From: Ctenosaura bakeri | Lineage: Eukaryota; Chordata; Lepidosauria; Squamata; Iguanidae | Length of the DNA: 64,000 nt | Assembly (NCBI GenBank): GCA_948474755.1 | Contig: CAOLHI010001300.1 | Location: 1 to 64,000 of the forward strand | Direction: 5' to 3' | In this document: piece by piece, positions 25,300-36,886 of the stretch | Layout: every line of letters starts with the position of its first letter | Position numbering within the stretch: the first letter of the stretch is position 1 | Made by a program: the position numbers and the translations under genes | The notes under the pieces: model-generated | What the model saw: the letters and a program-made list of their open reading frames with translations, nothing else | Told to the model about the DNA's origin: nothing | Database searches by the model: none

Positions 25300-25565
25300 G
25301 GGGGGTGTGTGTGTGTGGTCCCAAAGTGCTCCTTCATTTGCAAGTGAGGGAAAAGTTTGGGCACATGTACATGCGTGCCACCATGTCCCTCAGCACCCAC
25401 ACCCCCTGCTGCTGTGTCCCTGACAAAATAAGGGAGAAGTTTCAGCACCTGCACACATCTCCGCTGCCATGTCCCTGTTGCTGCGGGCAGTGGTGGTGTC
25501 CAGCAGCAGGGCTTCATGGACGTCCTGTGAGGGCTCTGTGGACCCCAGGGATCCCTGAACCACTG

Positions 25566-25940
25566 ATTTAATTGCTTCCCTGAAGAAGAAAATTGCTGGA
25601 TAATTATGCCCCTGGTGCAAAGAATAATCTGGGTTAAGTTTCCCCCACTGCAAATGCCTTGCTGGGTGTGAGGTCTTTATTACCAATAAGAAACCTATAG
25701 TGGATGACTTAAGTATTGTATTATCTCATTGTTTTCCCAGCTCCTAAATATAGTTCACACAGTATAAGGAGTAATATACACAAGCTCAAGTTTTGTTTGT
25801 ATGACAGTCCAGCCCTGTTCACATGATAGCAGAGAGGCCAGGGTCATTCATATTGCCTCCATCTGTGACATCTATGAATTCTTCTAAAGAACACTTCCTT
25901 TTGTTCAACTTAACTGGTCACCAGCCTTATCTTTCAGCTG
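25566..25940. other. No gene seen
   Basis: Nothing recognised between the hAT-like right end and the foldback repeat. Confidence 0.4.
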
Positions 25941-25944
25941 TAAT

Positions 25945-26065
25945 CTTTCAGCTGTTTTGGACTACAATTCCAGTCGTCACTGATCATTGGCCGTAGTACT
26001 GGTGATGATGGGAGCTATATCCTCAAACCTATGCAGAATACTATGTTGGACAAACCATTTTGGTG
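25945..26065. repeat. Short foldback repeat (ACTACAACTCCCATCA family)
   Basis: 'TTTTGGACTACAATTCCAGT' on the left and 'GATGATGGGAGCTATA' to 'TGTTGGACAA' on the right form a diverged inverted pair. Confidence 0.5.
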
Positions 26066-27240
26066 CTCGTTTCTCCCCCTGCCCCATACTTGATAGGGGT
26101 GCTGTGACTTTTACAGCTATCTTGCAGATGGACACATAGTGACTATATTTTATGTCATTCATCATAGGGAATTCATCAAACAGTTTTCAAGTTCATATTC
26201 TGCATGCAGCTATATCATTTTGTATTTTAAAAGGTTCAGCAGAATGTGACTGCTTTTTTACTATTTTGTCAACAGGAAACTTGAAATAAACAGAATCATC
26301 GAAAGGAAACAAGAATGGGTTTCTTTCAAAGTTAGGTATGGCAGCAGCTGAAGTCTAAAAATGAAAAAATTTGAGAAACGAGAAAATATTGCAGGCATGG
26401 TCACTTATTAGTAACAGATTGGTCCAAGACATTTTTATGACTCAAGCAGAGTGCCAAAACAGTCCCTTCTCATACTCTGGTCATGGTGAATACTACCTAC
26501 AGATAATACGCAAAGCCAGCCAAGATATTTTGGAAGATCAGACAGAAAACTTCTCATCCATTGCAGTAAAGAAACAAATGCAATAAGAACAAATTATATA
26601 ACTAACAATATACTGCCTCTTCATAACACCTTAAAGCTGTAGTACCTGCCTCATTCTGTCTAATGGCAGGTATAGCCCCAGCCACAAGTTGTATTGAAAG
26701 CACTTGGGAGGAGTATAAGAGTTAATTCATTGTTGAGACCTGCTACATTTTCACTACACTATTATATCAGTTTAATACCACATTAAATGTAAATGGTACC
26801 ACCCTAAAGAATCCTGAGATGTATAGTTTGGTGAGGTACTTAGAAAGTATGAAAATATTCTTGTGGAAAAGAGAATGATAGGGAATTAAATCATTTTAAT
26901 TCTACAGTGCAGAAAGATATTCATGGTACCTCACAGTCTGCTGAGGTACTTAGAATTCCTTGCTAGATCATGTGAGCTTCTGCCCCTTATTCCACCTCTT
27001 TTCTCAGCAGATGGGGAGGTTCTGCCTAAACCTCCATTGCCACCAAAGGTGAGGACTTCCACAAACCTCACTGCAGTCATTATGACCTTTCCTTTATCTC
27101 AGCACAAGCTCAATCTTGGCCACCTCCTAAGGATCTCCTCCTGTCCCACTGGTGTGGCCACAAACTTGTGGAGACCTGCTAGATGCCCTTGAAGTTCCCA
27201 TGTGGGATATTGTATAACTATTCCCACTAGATAACAACTC
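26066..27240. other. No gene seen; possible old foldback element
   Basis: Around 26740-26935 'CACTACACTATTATATCAG' and 'TCTACAGTGCAGAAAGAT' may be the worn ends of a foldback element. No exon was recognised. Confidence 0.35.
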
Positions 27241-27289
27241 TCTCTGTTCTCTGCTGCCACCACAGACACCATAGTAGAACCCAATCACG

Positions 27290-27323
<34 letters not shown>
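27290..27323. repeat. Simple repeat (CT)n
   Basis: About 16 CT units with one interruption near the right end. Confidence 0.9.
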
Positions 27324-27408
27324 GTGTATAGCATTCCCAAAGGCCAAATGTTATGATCAAAAAATAAATTTATTAACAGAAGTTTAACATAGCAAAATAG
27401 ATTACTAA

Positions 27409-27864
27409 GGCCTTTTCTGCACTTTGATTTAGCAACAGGGCAGAGCGTCCTCCGGCGAGGATGTTTGCGCTTAGGGGTGGACTGGGTCCGGACTACTTTA
27501 TGTATGTCCGGACTTCAGCCTGCTCCAGAATGACCAGAACTGGTGGTTTGCTGTGCTATTGAAAGACTGCTTAAAAGAGGTCTTTCAATAGCACAGTGCG
27601 CCCCACTCCGTCGCTGTGCTAATGTGTATATTTGCAGGCTCGCACCAGCTCGAGGCTGCAAATCTCCCGGGGGCGGACTTCCGGCTGGCGAGCTTCTCCG
27701 GTCGGTGGAGAGCCTCCACCAACCGGAAAGCGCCGTTTTCGTCCCCGGAGCGGTGCATAGCGTGGCCACACACTGCTCCGGATCAGCCTGGATCAGCGGA
27801 GGAAGCATGCCAGCCCGGTAAGTATAAGAACGCCTCGTTTTCCCCCCAAAGTGCGAAAAAGCCC
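27409..27864. mobile_element. GC-rich non-autonomous DNA transposon, PIF/Harbinger-like (456 bp)
   Basis: Flanked by TAA on both sides (27406-27408 and 27865-27867). The ends are inverted: left 'GGCCTTTTCTGCACTTTG', right (complement) 'GGGCTTTTTCGCACTTTG'. The body is GC- and CpG-rich against an AT-rich background and encodes nothing recognisable. A perfect 16-bp stem sits at 27551-27594 ('TGTGCTATTGAAAGAC' and its complement). Three-base duplications of this kind are typical of PIF/Harbinger. CACTA elements also make 3-bp duplications but have different ends. Confidence 0.65.
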
Positions 27865-27962
27865 TAAGTTAACACATTTAAAACAAATGTGTCTCTCTCA
27901 CACACATTCTTTCCCTAGCTGACTCAGATGCTTAAATCTCATGCATTAATTTCTAAATCCAA

Positions 27963-28224
27963 GGCCATTTCCACACTAGCGACCATCAGTGCATTATACC
28001 GTTATAATGGCAGCATTGCCATTCATGTGATGCCATGAAGTTAGGGATACTCTTTTCCACACCCTTCATCTTTAAGCAGATGGGTAGCAGTACTGCCACC
28101 GGTGTTCCTTCTGCATTACAGCATCCTTGGCCACTGATAGTGATGATGTCATGCGGAAGCACAGCTCCTGGACTGATAACAACCCGCTACTATAGCATTA
28201 TAGTGAAGTCATGTGGAAATGGCC
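27963..28224. mobile_element. Related DNA transposon copy (262 bp)
   Basis: Left 'GGCCATTTCCACACTAG' and right complement 'GGCCATTTCCACATGACTTC'. Internal 'TATACCGTTATAATG' and 'GCTACTATAGCATTATAGTG' resemble the arms of the palindromic family. The flanking bases (CAA and ACA) do not form a clean duplication. Confidence 0.5.
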
Positions 28225-28430
28225 ACACTGACTCTCTCAGTCCTCATCCTCACTCATTCACTCACACCATAACTCTCAGTTTATATCAACTATCGTTCAG
28301 CAACTGCTTTTCACTAGCCTTATTCAAATCCCTCAGTTCCATAAATCACCACTCACTTCCCACATTTCATTCTCTCACCCTCTCCCACCAGCTCCTTATC
28401 TTAATACCATAACACCTACCACATAGAACA

Positions 28431-31161
28431 ACAGTTTTCATAAGAAACCCATGATCTCACAACCCCCTCTTGTGAACAATGAAGACCAGAATTCCTTAGG
28501 ATAGAGCTATAGTAATTAAAATGGAATGAAACTGATCTAGTTGTGTAGTGTAGATACAGCTCTTGCAATAATTGAACAAGCATCAGGCAATTTCCACCAT
28601 GTTCCACTACACCAAACTGTATAACTGACTACTAGATGAGTCCGTCTGGTGTGAGGAACTACATGTGCAATTCCTTCTCCAATCTAGGAATAAATGAATG
28701 AGATGTAAAATTTATTTAGGACAGAAAGCTGAATCCTGTAAACATAAATTGTTTTAACCTTGTTGATTCCAATTGGATATATGTAGCCAAACTGGGTATA
28801 AGATTGCATCTTACAAAGCCAAAGTTATTTATGAGACTAAGGGGAAAACTAGAAGTGAATGCAAGCAATATGCTTAGTTTTTAGTTTAAACAGCTGATAA
28901 CATTTCATGGGAAGCTCTTCCAGCTGAGTGCACAAAATTACCATTGGGTTCCAGAGTTGACAAGACTGATTCTGTGCTGATTCCATGGAGTAGGCAATGC
29001 AAAGCAGGGATAGATTAACTTTTAACACAGTAATTTATGTTGGTAAAGGTATGTGCAGTGTTTTCATTTACATCAATTTAAATCAAGCAGAGCACAAGCT
29101 AAATCTCCAAATGCAAGATGTGTTCCTAATGCAGGTCATACCTCATATACAAGCTTACTAAAAAAAAAAAAAAAAGTCCTTCACCTTCCTGGCTAGCTGC
29201 CAAAACAGGAAGTTGCAGAGTTAGGTGGAGAAGGAAAATTTTAGAAGAAATTATCTAGACCTAGTTAAAAAACCAGCTGTGTCCAGTGCAGAGAGTTTTA
29301 AACATGCTCAGAAGTACTCTGTCTTTATATTAAATCACTTATTCTAGCCATTTTCTTTCTATCTTGGTGGGAAAGCCCTCTGCATATGGAAGTTATCTTC
29401 CCCACAATTCATTTACACTGAAGTCGGGTATGCTACTGAGAAAAAGAGGAGATGGAAGAAGACAAGAGATGGTCTGTGACAGAAAGTGTACTAAGTCCAC
29501 TACTTCATAGTTAAATTACATTTATCTACTTGAGGCAAGGGATGAATGCTATTCTCTACATCTTTATTCATGTTTGTACTGGAGGATACATTCTAGATAC
29601 TCACTCCACAGCAGATACCTAGTGTGGCTTGGTAACTAAGAGCCCTGAACTTGAATGGAAAGAACTAGGCTCCACTGACATTACAGAATGGCACCATCTC
29701 AGGGAATCTTGGAATTTACTGTTTAGGGAGGGACATTTTGAGTTCTCAGAGTGCCTCCTTAAATGATAGACCCCAGGATTCCACAAGATGCAGCTATGGC
29801 AGTTAGAATATAAGCACTATAATTTTGTAATGTGAATGGGCCCCTGGACTCAATCCCCACTTGGAGTCAAACTGCATTTTACATTACATCTTCCCTCCAC
29901 ATTTGCTAGGGTTAGGGGCACAGGACCCCTGTGAAAATGAAAAAGTCATGAATAACTCTAGACCTGCCCAAACCATATTTAACACACAAAAAAAGTATGA
30001 TCATCATATTCAATCCACTGTGGATTCCTTTGAGCATCAGGGTTCCTTCGCAAGGCAGAAGTGGGTGAGTGGCAAGGGCTTACTGCCACTTCCACTGCTG
30101 TCCCACACCATTTTTAATAAGGGACTTACAAGCCTTGTTTACAGTTTCTCAGTCTCACGAGGCTTGCAGTCCCTATTAAAATGGCATAGGGAAGTAGCAG
30201 AGGTGTCAGCAAATAATCCGTGAACAATCAAATCCACAAATGTGAAATCCGCAAATGGTGGAGGGCTGCTCACTTCCACAAGATGGTCATCTGCTCACTT
30301 CCACAAGATGGTCATGCCATCCCCTGCAACAGATCCAGACAGGGACCACAGCATAGGGAGAGGTTGTTTCAGTCTATTCCTCCCATGCCACATTCCTGCC
30401 AAAAGTAATTTCCCAAGCATTATTTTCCTGCCAAATGTTATTTTTTGCTACCAAAATAAAAAACAAAACAAAACAAAAACCTAGAAGCAAGAGAGAGATA
30501 GTTGACCAAAAAAATTACATGGGAAAGGAAGGATTTTTTTAAAAAGAGAAGTAGCAGTATATAGTATAGGTGTTTGAACTCAACAGTCAACTCTTACATT
30601 GTGATGAAACACAGAACAATGATCTTTGACTTTTAAAGGAGCACAAACAATAATTGAACCACTTCCCCATGAGTGATTTGTATAGCTACCAAAGATTTTT
30701 GTTGCCTCTGAGTGGGTGGTCAGAACCCAACTATTATTTGATACCCTTCAACTCTCCCAGTTTGGCATAGACAGACTCAATTAATCTGCTGTCACTCCAG
30801 TTTTTCTGCTGCTTTTTAAAATGCCCCAGTTTCTTTCTCCTCCTCCCACTATTCCCCTTTCTTCTCACTTAACTTCAGTTGCTACAAACTGAGTTCAAAA
30901 CACAATGGGAAAAGAAGGAGGAGAAATATCTTGCTCTTCCTTGTAGGCTCAGCTAAAATCAAATTGTCACAGCCTCTCCTAGCTTGTATATTTTTCCTCA
31001 TTAATAATTTTTGCCCTCTCAACCACTCTCTGATGTTGAATGACTGCACATGTCCCACTTTTCGTTTTTGGAGCAGACAAGAGTATATGTTCCATAGATC
31101 TTGCCCCCAATTACAAATATTCTCTTCTACCCTGAGGCCTTCTCTCTAGACTTGGCTCTTA
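28431..31161. other. AT-rich DNA with minor repeats, no gene seen
   Basis: Holds a run of A at 29160-29175, a worn possible foldback element around 29655-29840 (ends like 'GGCTCCACTGACATTAC' and 'GTAATGTGAATGGGCC'), and an exact 25-bp tandem duplication at 30266-30315. No exon was recognised. Confidence 0.4.
30266..30315. repeat. Exact tandem duplication, 2 x 25 bp
   Basis: 30266-30290 and 30291-30315 are identical and adjacent. Confidence 0.95.
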
Positions 31162-31364
31162 GGCCATTTCTGCACTGCACTATTATAGTGCTGTTATTCC
31201 ACATCCAATGTCCTGTAGAATCCTGGGGTTTGTAGTTTAAGGAAGGGTCTTTGGAATTCTGAGCCAGAGAGCTTGTTGTCCTCAGTAAACTACAAACCCC
31301 AGGAATTCTACAGGATATTGGATGTGGAATAACAGCACTATAACAGTGCAGTGCTGAAATGGCC
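31162..31364. mobile_element. Palindromic MITE, copy 1 (203 bp)
   Basis: Left arm starts 'GGCCATTTCTGCACTGC', passes 'TGTTATTCCACATCC' and 'CCTGGGGTTTGTAGTTTA', and returns as its near-complement, ending 'GTGCTGAAATGGCC'. About 80 bases per arm could pair around a central loop. No clean 3-bp duplication is seen (TTA left, CAA right). Confidence 0.75.
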
Positions 31365-32340
31365 CAAGAAAAGTTGCCTTGGGTCCCATACTAGGAAAAA
31401 GATAGATTATCAATCAGTCAAAACAGGCCTAATCTGCTTCTCACCATACTGCATTCCACCTTTGATTGGGGTTTCCTCCACAGACACTGCTGCTGCAAGG
31501 GGACCTGGTCCTAATATACTTTAAAACACTTGCTATAAACGTAACATGCAGTCTGACATTCAATCCTTTTTTCCTCCTTAGCCCATCTCAGAGGATTACT
31601 TCCAACTGAAATTCCTTGACAGTAGAGAGTAATACATGCCTGAAAGAGGACACATAGCTCCTTGACTCAACCTCTTCAGCCTCACTAATGCAGACAGACT
31701 GCTGCTAACAGGGGAGGGGAGGTCCAGATAACACATGTTCCTAGAGAGTTCGCTGCTGAGATCTGTTTATCAGTACATACCTATATTGCTTAACATAAGT
31801 ATAACTACATCTGCCCTCCTCAATTAGATACATTGGCTCACAACTGCCATCAGCCCCAGTCAGCACCATGTTGGTTGGTGTGACAGAACCCCTATCCAGG
31901 TTGGCCCTGCAATGCCAGCCCTTTGTCTCCTATCACTTACTTTGCCCTTTTAGCCTTAAGAGCTCTTCCTGGATCAAGTACTCAGGCCTCAAGGTAACTG
32001 CTATACTGGACAAGTGGATATGTTGGTTGCCGCATTCAGCGTGGTAAAAAAAATGACCACTTTTTCTTGTTAAATTATTAAATTAAAACATCCAAACAGA
32101 GGTATAGAAAATAAAAACAGTAAAGATTTATTTTACAACAAACAAAAAAAATTCTGTCTAGATTTATGCTGGTTCCGTACACAGTGACACCTCAGTTCCA
32201 AACAAAGTAACTCTTCTCTTTCACTTCCTTCCACATTCTCAGCTTCCCAAAACCCTACCTAGATCGCCTCCTTTTTCCCTCTGCCTAAACCTGAGAACTG
32301 GGGGCATCATCCAAGAGCCTGTTCCTTCTCCCACTGCCCT
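31365..32340. other. No gene seen; foldback fragment
   Basis: Around 31825-31895 is a fragment of the ACTCCCATCA foldback family. At 32127-32132 a minus-strand AATAAA and its surroundings are faintly LTR-like. No exon. Confidence 0.35.
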
Positions 32341-32344
32341 TGCA

Positions 32345-32735
32345 TGTGAAAGTATGGCCATCTGAGAGTGGGCCTTTTAGTAGCAGCCTTCTCCCAGTTA
32401 TGGAACATCTTCTCCAGAGAGGTCATCCTGGCTCCTACTTTGTTGTCCTTTCAATATCAGGCAAATACTTCTCTTCTCTTCTCCCATGCTTCTCACTTCC
32501 TTGTGTATTTTTGTTGTGTTTGGCTGAAGGATTTTTCAAACTTTGATATTTAGCTTTTGCTGTGATTGATGCCTCTTCTATTTTAGTCTTTATTTGCACT
32601 GATAGTTTTATCATGCTGGGTTTTTTATTTGTTCTATATGGATTTTTGGATTTTATTTGTTTTATTGTACATCACCCTGAGAGCAATTTGCTAGAGGGCA
32701 ACTAATACACTTTTCATATAAATAAATCATCGGTA
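32345..32735 (+). mobile_element. L2-type LINE 3'-end fragment
   Basis: A short reading 'AAFSQLWNIFSREVILAPTL' (start about 32374) matches the L2 C-terminal 'LWN-LPRE' block. An AT-rich 3' untranslated part follows, ending 'ACATCACCCTGAGAGC' and 'ATATAAATAAAT', the usual L2 tail. Confidence 0.6.
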
Positions 32736-33566
32736 ATAGGATCCCAGAATTCAAGAGAGCCAAGTATATCTTCAGAAAGCAATGAAGAGGAGGGGAGGGA
32801 AGACTGTTTTGTATTTTACAGGCATTCTTTTTACTCCCCTAGCCCACCAGCTCTTTATCTGTGTTCCTGTATTGACGTCTTGGTTGTGAAAACATTTCCT
32901 TCAAGATTATATTGTAGATCCAAAATATTTCAGGGAAAGTGACAGAAGGAAATCTCGCCTTTCTCATCTGAGATTTGGTGATCTGTTTTCCCCCTTAAAG
33001 AAGAAGGAAGTTGAATTAACAGTGTGTGTGGGGGAGGGGGATACATTTGCTGACTTCTGCAGAAGTCTGGTCTAATCTGGCATCTCTCCACAGCTTCCTG
33101 GGACTGCTGCTGCTTGCCAGAAGAACACTGTTGCTGCTGGTAGTTTGAAAACCAGCTGAGGCTGACCTTAGCATGTATGGCACAGGCCTGCGTGTGTTGC
33201 ATATCATATTAAAAGAACAGAAAAGAAAATGAGACAGATGAAAAACTACTCTTAACACTTTAGGTCTCAGATGAGAATTTTAGGCAGCAAAAAGGAGAAG
33301 ACTGTTTAATCTCCCCTTGACAAATATAAAAGGCCAAGTAATGGAGTGAAGGCAATTAAAAAATAGCAGATAATAGTCATTTATAAAGCAAACAATGATT
33401 AGGCAGATTTGCTCAGGATATGCTGCCAGCAAAATTACACTTATAAAAGAGATTAGTATTCCTCATCCCTTCTGTGGCCATTCAAAAAAATATATAGCTA
33501 TTGCTGAACATATTAATAGGACAGCAAGTTCTCTGTTTACAGCTTTCTCTACTGTGGATGGAGAAT
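32736..33566. other. No gene seen
   Basis: Nothing recognised. Confidence 0.4.
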
Positions 33567-33686
33567 GTTTGCCCCTCCAGATGTTGTTGGATTACAAATC
33601 TTATCATCCCACACTATTGTCTATGCTTTCTGGGATTGATGAGAGTTGCAATCCAGCAATAAATGGAGGGCTAGACAATTCCCCCC
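33567..33686. repeat. Short foldback repeat (ACTACAACTCCCATCA family)
   Basis: Inverted arms: 'CCCCTCCAGATGTTGTTGG' and, at the right end, 'TTGCAATCCAGCAATAAATG' to 'GAGGGC'. The centre is diverged. Confidence 0.55.
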
Positions 33687-36600
33687 TACTTTTCTAAGGA
33701 CTGCCCAGTCCATGTCCAGTTTAAAGATTATAAGATGAGAGACAAGGCAGGGGCTTGAAGTTCCATATCAACAGTTACCACTTGGACAACAAACAAGCAT
33801 GCACAGAAGTGATCCATAGATTTTCACTTAAATTATGGAAACTGTTTCAAACTTTGTGCCTATATCTATACATCAGGCTATGCAAAAGTTATGCAGACTT
33901 GGGAGGTCTGTCGGTATTTTTTTATTTTTTTTTGTGGTCCATTTTTGGTGATGTGTTCCTCTGTTTTGGTGAAACGTAAATGGCCACATCCAACCATACT
34001 GGAAGTCAATGCATCTTAGGTACTCTGTCTTCAGAATCCAGGTATCTTCAGAATACAAGCTTTCTCTTGAGATGTATATAGCAAACTATGGAAAAGTTTA
34101 CTTCTGTCACCTGTGACCCAAACTGAGATAGCTGAGTAAATAGCATACCAGTGCCAGAATGTTCAGGTTATCAGCAGCAGTGCTTTATAAAGGTCTTTGT
34201 AATTATTTTACAATCACCCAAATTTTGACATAGCCTGCTCCTGTTCAGCCACTTTTCCATCATCCTTACCAGTGGTCATGTTTTTCATGGTTGCTTGGAA
34301 ATGGAATCCAAAGCATCTGCAGTCCACCAAGTTGAAGAAGGCTAGTTTAATGTACCTGTCACAAGCCCCACCTGTTGTATTTCATTGCTCTCTTGACTTC
34401 ATAGCATACAGTCCCCTGTAGTAATGTATGAGGGTATGTGTTTGTGCATGTGTATGCCTACCTCTCAAAATAGGGTTATACTTCATTCATCTGATAAGGT
34501 TGCATGTCATAACATATTTGTTAGACTTCAAAGACTTAATCACACATGGCATATGGCTGCCCACAATGTTGTAGAAAGCATGCTTGTTTGACACTATATG
34601 CAGGGAGATCCAATTTGAATTGGTACTACAGTACATGGGGGGTGACTCTTCCCTTTGTTGCTGAAGTCCCAACAAAAATCAAATACAGTGCAGCTAGCAG
34701 CACAGAAGAGTTCAACTGGTGCCAATGGAGTAATTTGTCTCTTACCAAGCTGGGCCCAGACATTTTGCTGCTTGAGGCACAGCAAGCAGCTGATGGACTG
34801 TACGTCAGTGGGTCAATAGATCTACTTTGGTTTTTAATCTGAACCGTAAAGAATCTATACAACATGCTCTGGACCTGTTTGGGAGATAGGCTTCAGTACC
34901 TTGGGTAGCTCCTAGAATGAAACTCAGAGTAAATTCATGACTCTAATAAAGTCACAATCTCCATTGCTGAGGTGAAGAATAAGATGGCTTCCCCTCCTGT
35001 TCAGTGTACAAAACCTGATTCGACTGGCACTTTATCTTCTTTCTTCAAACTTGTGATGGAACAGCATCTTCTGCTGCACCCAGAGGCAGAAATCTGGGTT
35101 AGGAGGAATTGGACAGGTCACATGGCAAACCACTCTTTTTTACAGCATCTTGTTACTACCTCCCAACATGTGGGTCAGGTAATTACTTCACTCTGCCTAA
35201 TGATAGCAGTGGCCCTATTGTGAATTGCAGCATAGGGGATGGGCACAATATGTGTCATGGTTGTGGTGGAGGAAGGAATGTGGAACGTTTAATTTTCCCT
35301 CCTCACATGCTGTGGTCCCATTCAAAATGACCTTACCATGCTGACTATTAAATGTTGTTATGACCTTCACATAACAGTTCAGGAGGCATGATTCCACCTC
35401 TGTGCTGTAGAGGTATGCTTCATGAAGACCACCTAATGAGTTCATGCCAGACCCAAGACTCAGACTGGTAACTTCTGATTTGTACCCAGCTCTGCACAAA
35501 CTGCTGCCTACAAACTCCACCTTTTTATTTCTCTGTATAGTTTAGGATGATTTGTTCTGTATTTTAGAATAAACCTATAAAATAGGTATAGCCATGTCTT
35601 GAAAATGAGCTTTCTTTAGCGGAAATACCAGCAACAATGTATTCAGCTCCCTCTCCCTGAAGACACTGAGCCTCACTTCTGAAACTGAGCCTTCATGAGG
35701 CCTGGCATAAAATGAGGATGCTTATTTAGGTAAATCAAATATTGGACAGCGCTGCACAGAGCAAATCTGCTAAAGGAAAGAGTTTTGCACTTCACACATC
35801 CCTTTGTGCACTGACTACCAAACAAATTGGGATATGCATTTGAATGTGTATTGTTGTTCTTTATTTACCTTATGTCTTGTCGGTATTGCAAATTCTGCGA
35901 AAGCAGACAAATTAGAAGGTTATCAGTTATTGATTGTCACAATTTGTCAAGGACGTCATTATACTGGACAAACTGTCCTGTTGCCCAGGCTTGCATATTA
36001 AACTCTCCAAATTCCATTTGCTAGAAATGCATAAACATTTCCCCAATTATTCTAAAGTGTCAACAAACGTGCCACTTTCCATGTGTTTACAAAATCTGCT
36101 GGTGTTATTTTTAGCAGAGTATACTTTCAGGCATATGAGACAGCACAAGTTGGCCACAGCTGAATAATATCACAAAGAATTAGCCAAGTGAGAGTGCCTG
36201 AGAAATATACTCCATTAACAATGGCTCAGGACAACTCATGTCTCTCATTTATGACAGGATATGCTTGTTCCTAGCCCCTTCCCTCCTGGCCATATGTTGG
36301 TGTTTTGAATCATCCTCCTAAATTCTGTGGCACATAAAAAAGGCTCAAATCCTACACAGGCTTACAAGAAGGTAAGGCCCACTGAACAGGGTGAATGTAC
36401 ACAAAGCAGAGATGGGAATTTTTCCAGCCAGCCTTCAGGCCATATTGAGTCCAGGCCAATATACAAAGCCACCTCCACCGTTCTGAGGTGCAGCTACAAT
36501 GAGAGAATAATTCCTCTCAAATGCGAATTCTGCTCTTCCTCATATTTTTGTCCAGTTCCCAAATTTCTATCATGGCAGTAACTTGAAACTTCAGTTGAAC

Positions 36601-36855
36601 ATTTAGACATACAGTTTGGGTGTCTAAAGAAAAGGGTCAGGCAATGTTACCAAGGGAATAAGAACACAGCAAATATGAAAACCCTAGGCATGAATGATTT
36701 TCAAAGGATCACTGTCTCCAATGCTAGAAATTTGGAGGCTGAAGGAAAATTTTATGAGCAGGATGAATTCTTATGGAGGGGAGCAAAGCACTTATTTTGT
36801 CCCTCCCTTGTAGCTAAACTCTACCGCTGCTGGCATGCAAATCTAGTATGGTTGC
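33687..36855. other. AT-rich DNA, no gene seen
   Basis: No exon or named repeat was recognised. The short frames around 34546-35520 and 35804-36167 show no conserved domain. Confidence 0.4.
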
Positions 36856-36859
36856 CCCC

Positions 36860-36886
36860 ACCACACACACACACACACACACACAC
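36860..36886. repeat. Simple repeat (CA)n
   Basis: About 13 CA units. Confidence 0.9.

Larger units (their letters stand above)
22241..25565. mobile_element. hAT-like DNA transposon remnant split by insertions
   Basis: The left end at 22241 reads CAGTGGTTC and soon 'AGGGATTCCCTG'. The right end at 25565, read on the other strand, gives CAGTGGTTC and 'AGGGATCCCTGGGG'. These terminal inverted repeats resemble Charlie-type hAT ends. Between them lie an AT-rich simple repeat, two SINEs and a LINE, so most of the 3.3 kb is younger insertion. Original sequence survives at about 22241-22320 and 25300-25565. The 8-bp target duplication expected for hAT is not visible. Confidence 0.55.
27241..28430 (-). 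mobile_element. Probable minus-strand LTR interrupted by two DNA transposons
   Basis: On the minus strand a TATA-like box (complement of 28280-28285) precedes a polyadenylation signal (complement of TTTATT, 27369-27374). They are 915 bases apart, but two elements (27409-27864 and 27963-28224) lie between them. Removing those leaves about 200 bases, a normal LTR spacing. Neither LTR terminus nor a target duplication was located, so the call and both edges are tentative. Confidence 0.35.

Noticed and set aside
27515..27867. Overlapping open frames of 60-97 codons at 27.5-27.9 kb
   Set aside because: They lie in the GC-rich non-autonomous transposon on both strands at once; stop-poor composition explains them.
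32040..32340. LTR on the minus strand ending at an AATAAA complement
   Set aside because: A single polyadenylation-like signal in AT-rich DNA is expected by chance, and no TATA box or ends were found.
36860..36886. CRISPR-like or regulatory array
   Set aside because: It is a plain CA microsatellite; no spaced repeats of CRISPR form exist in the window, which is eukaryotic.
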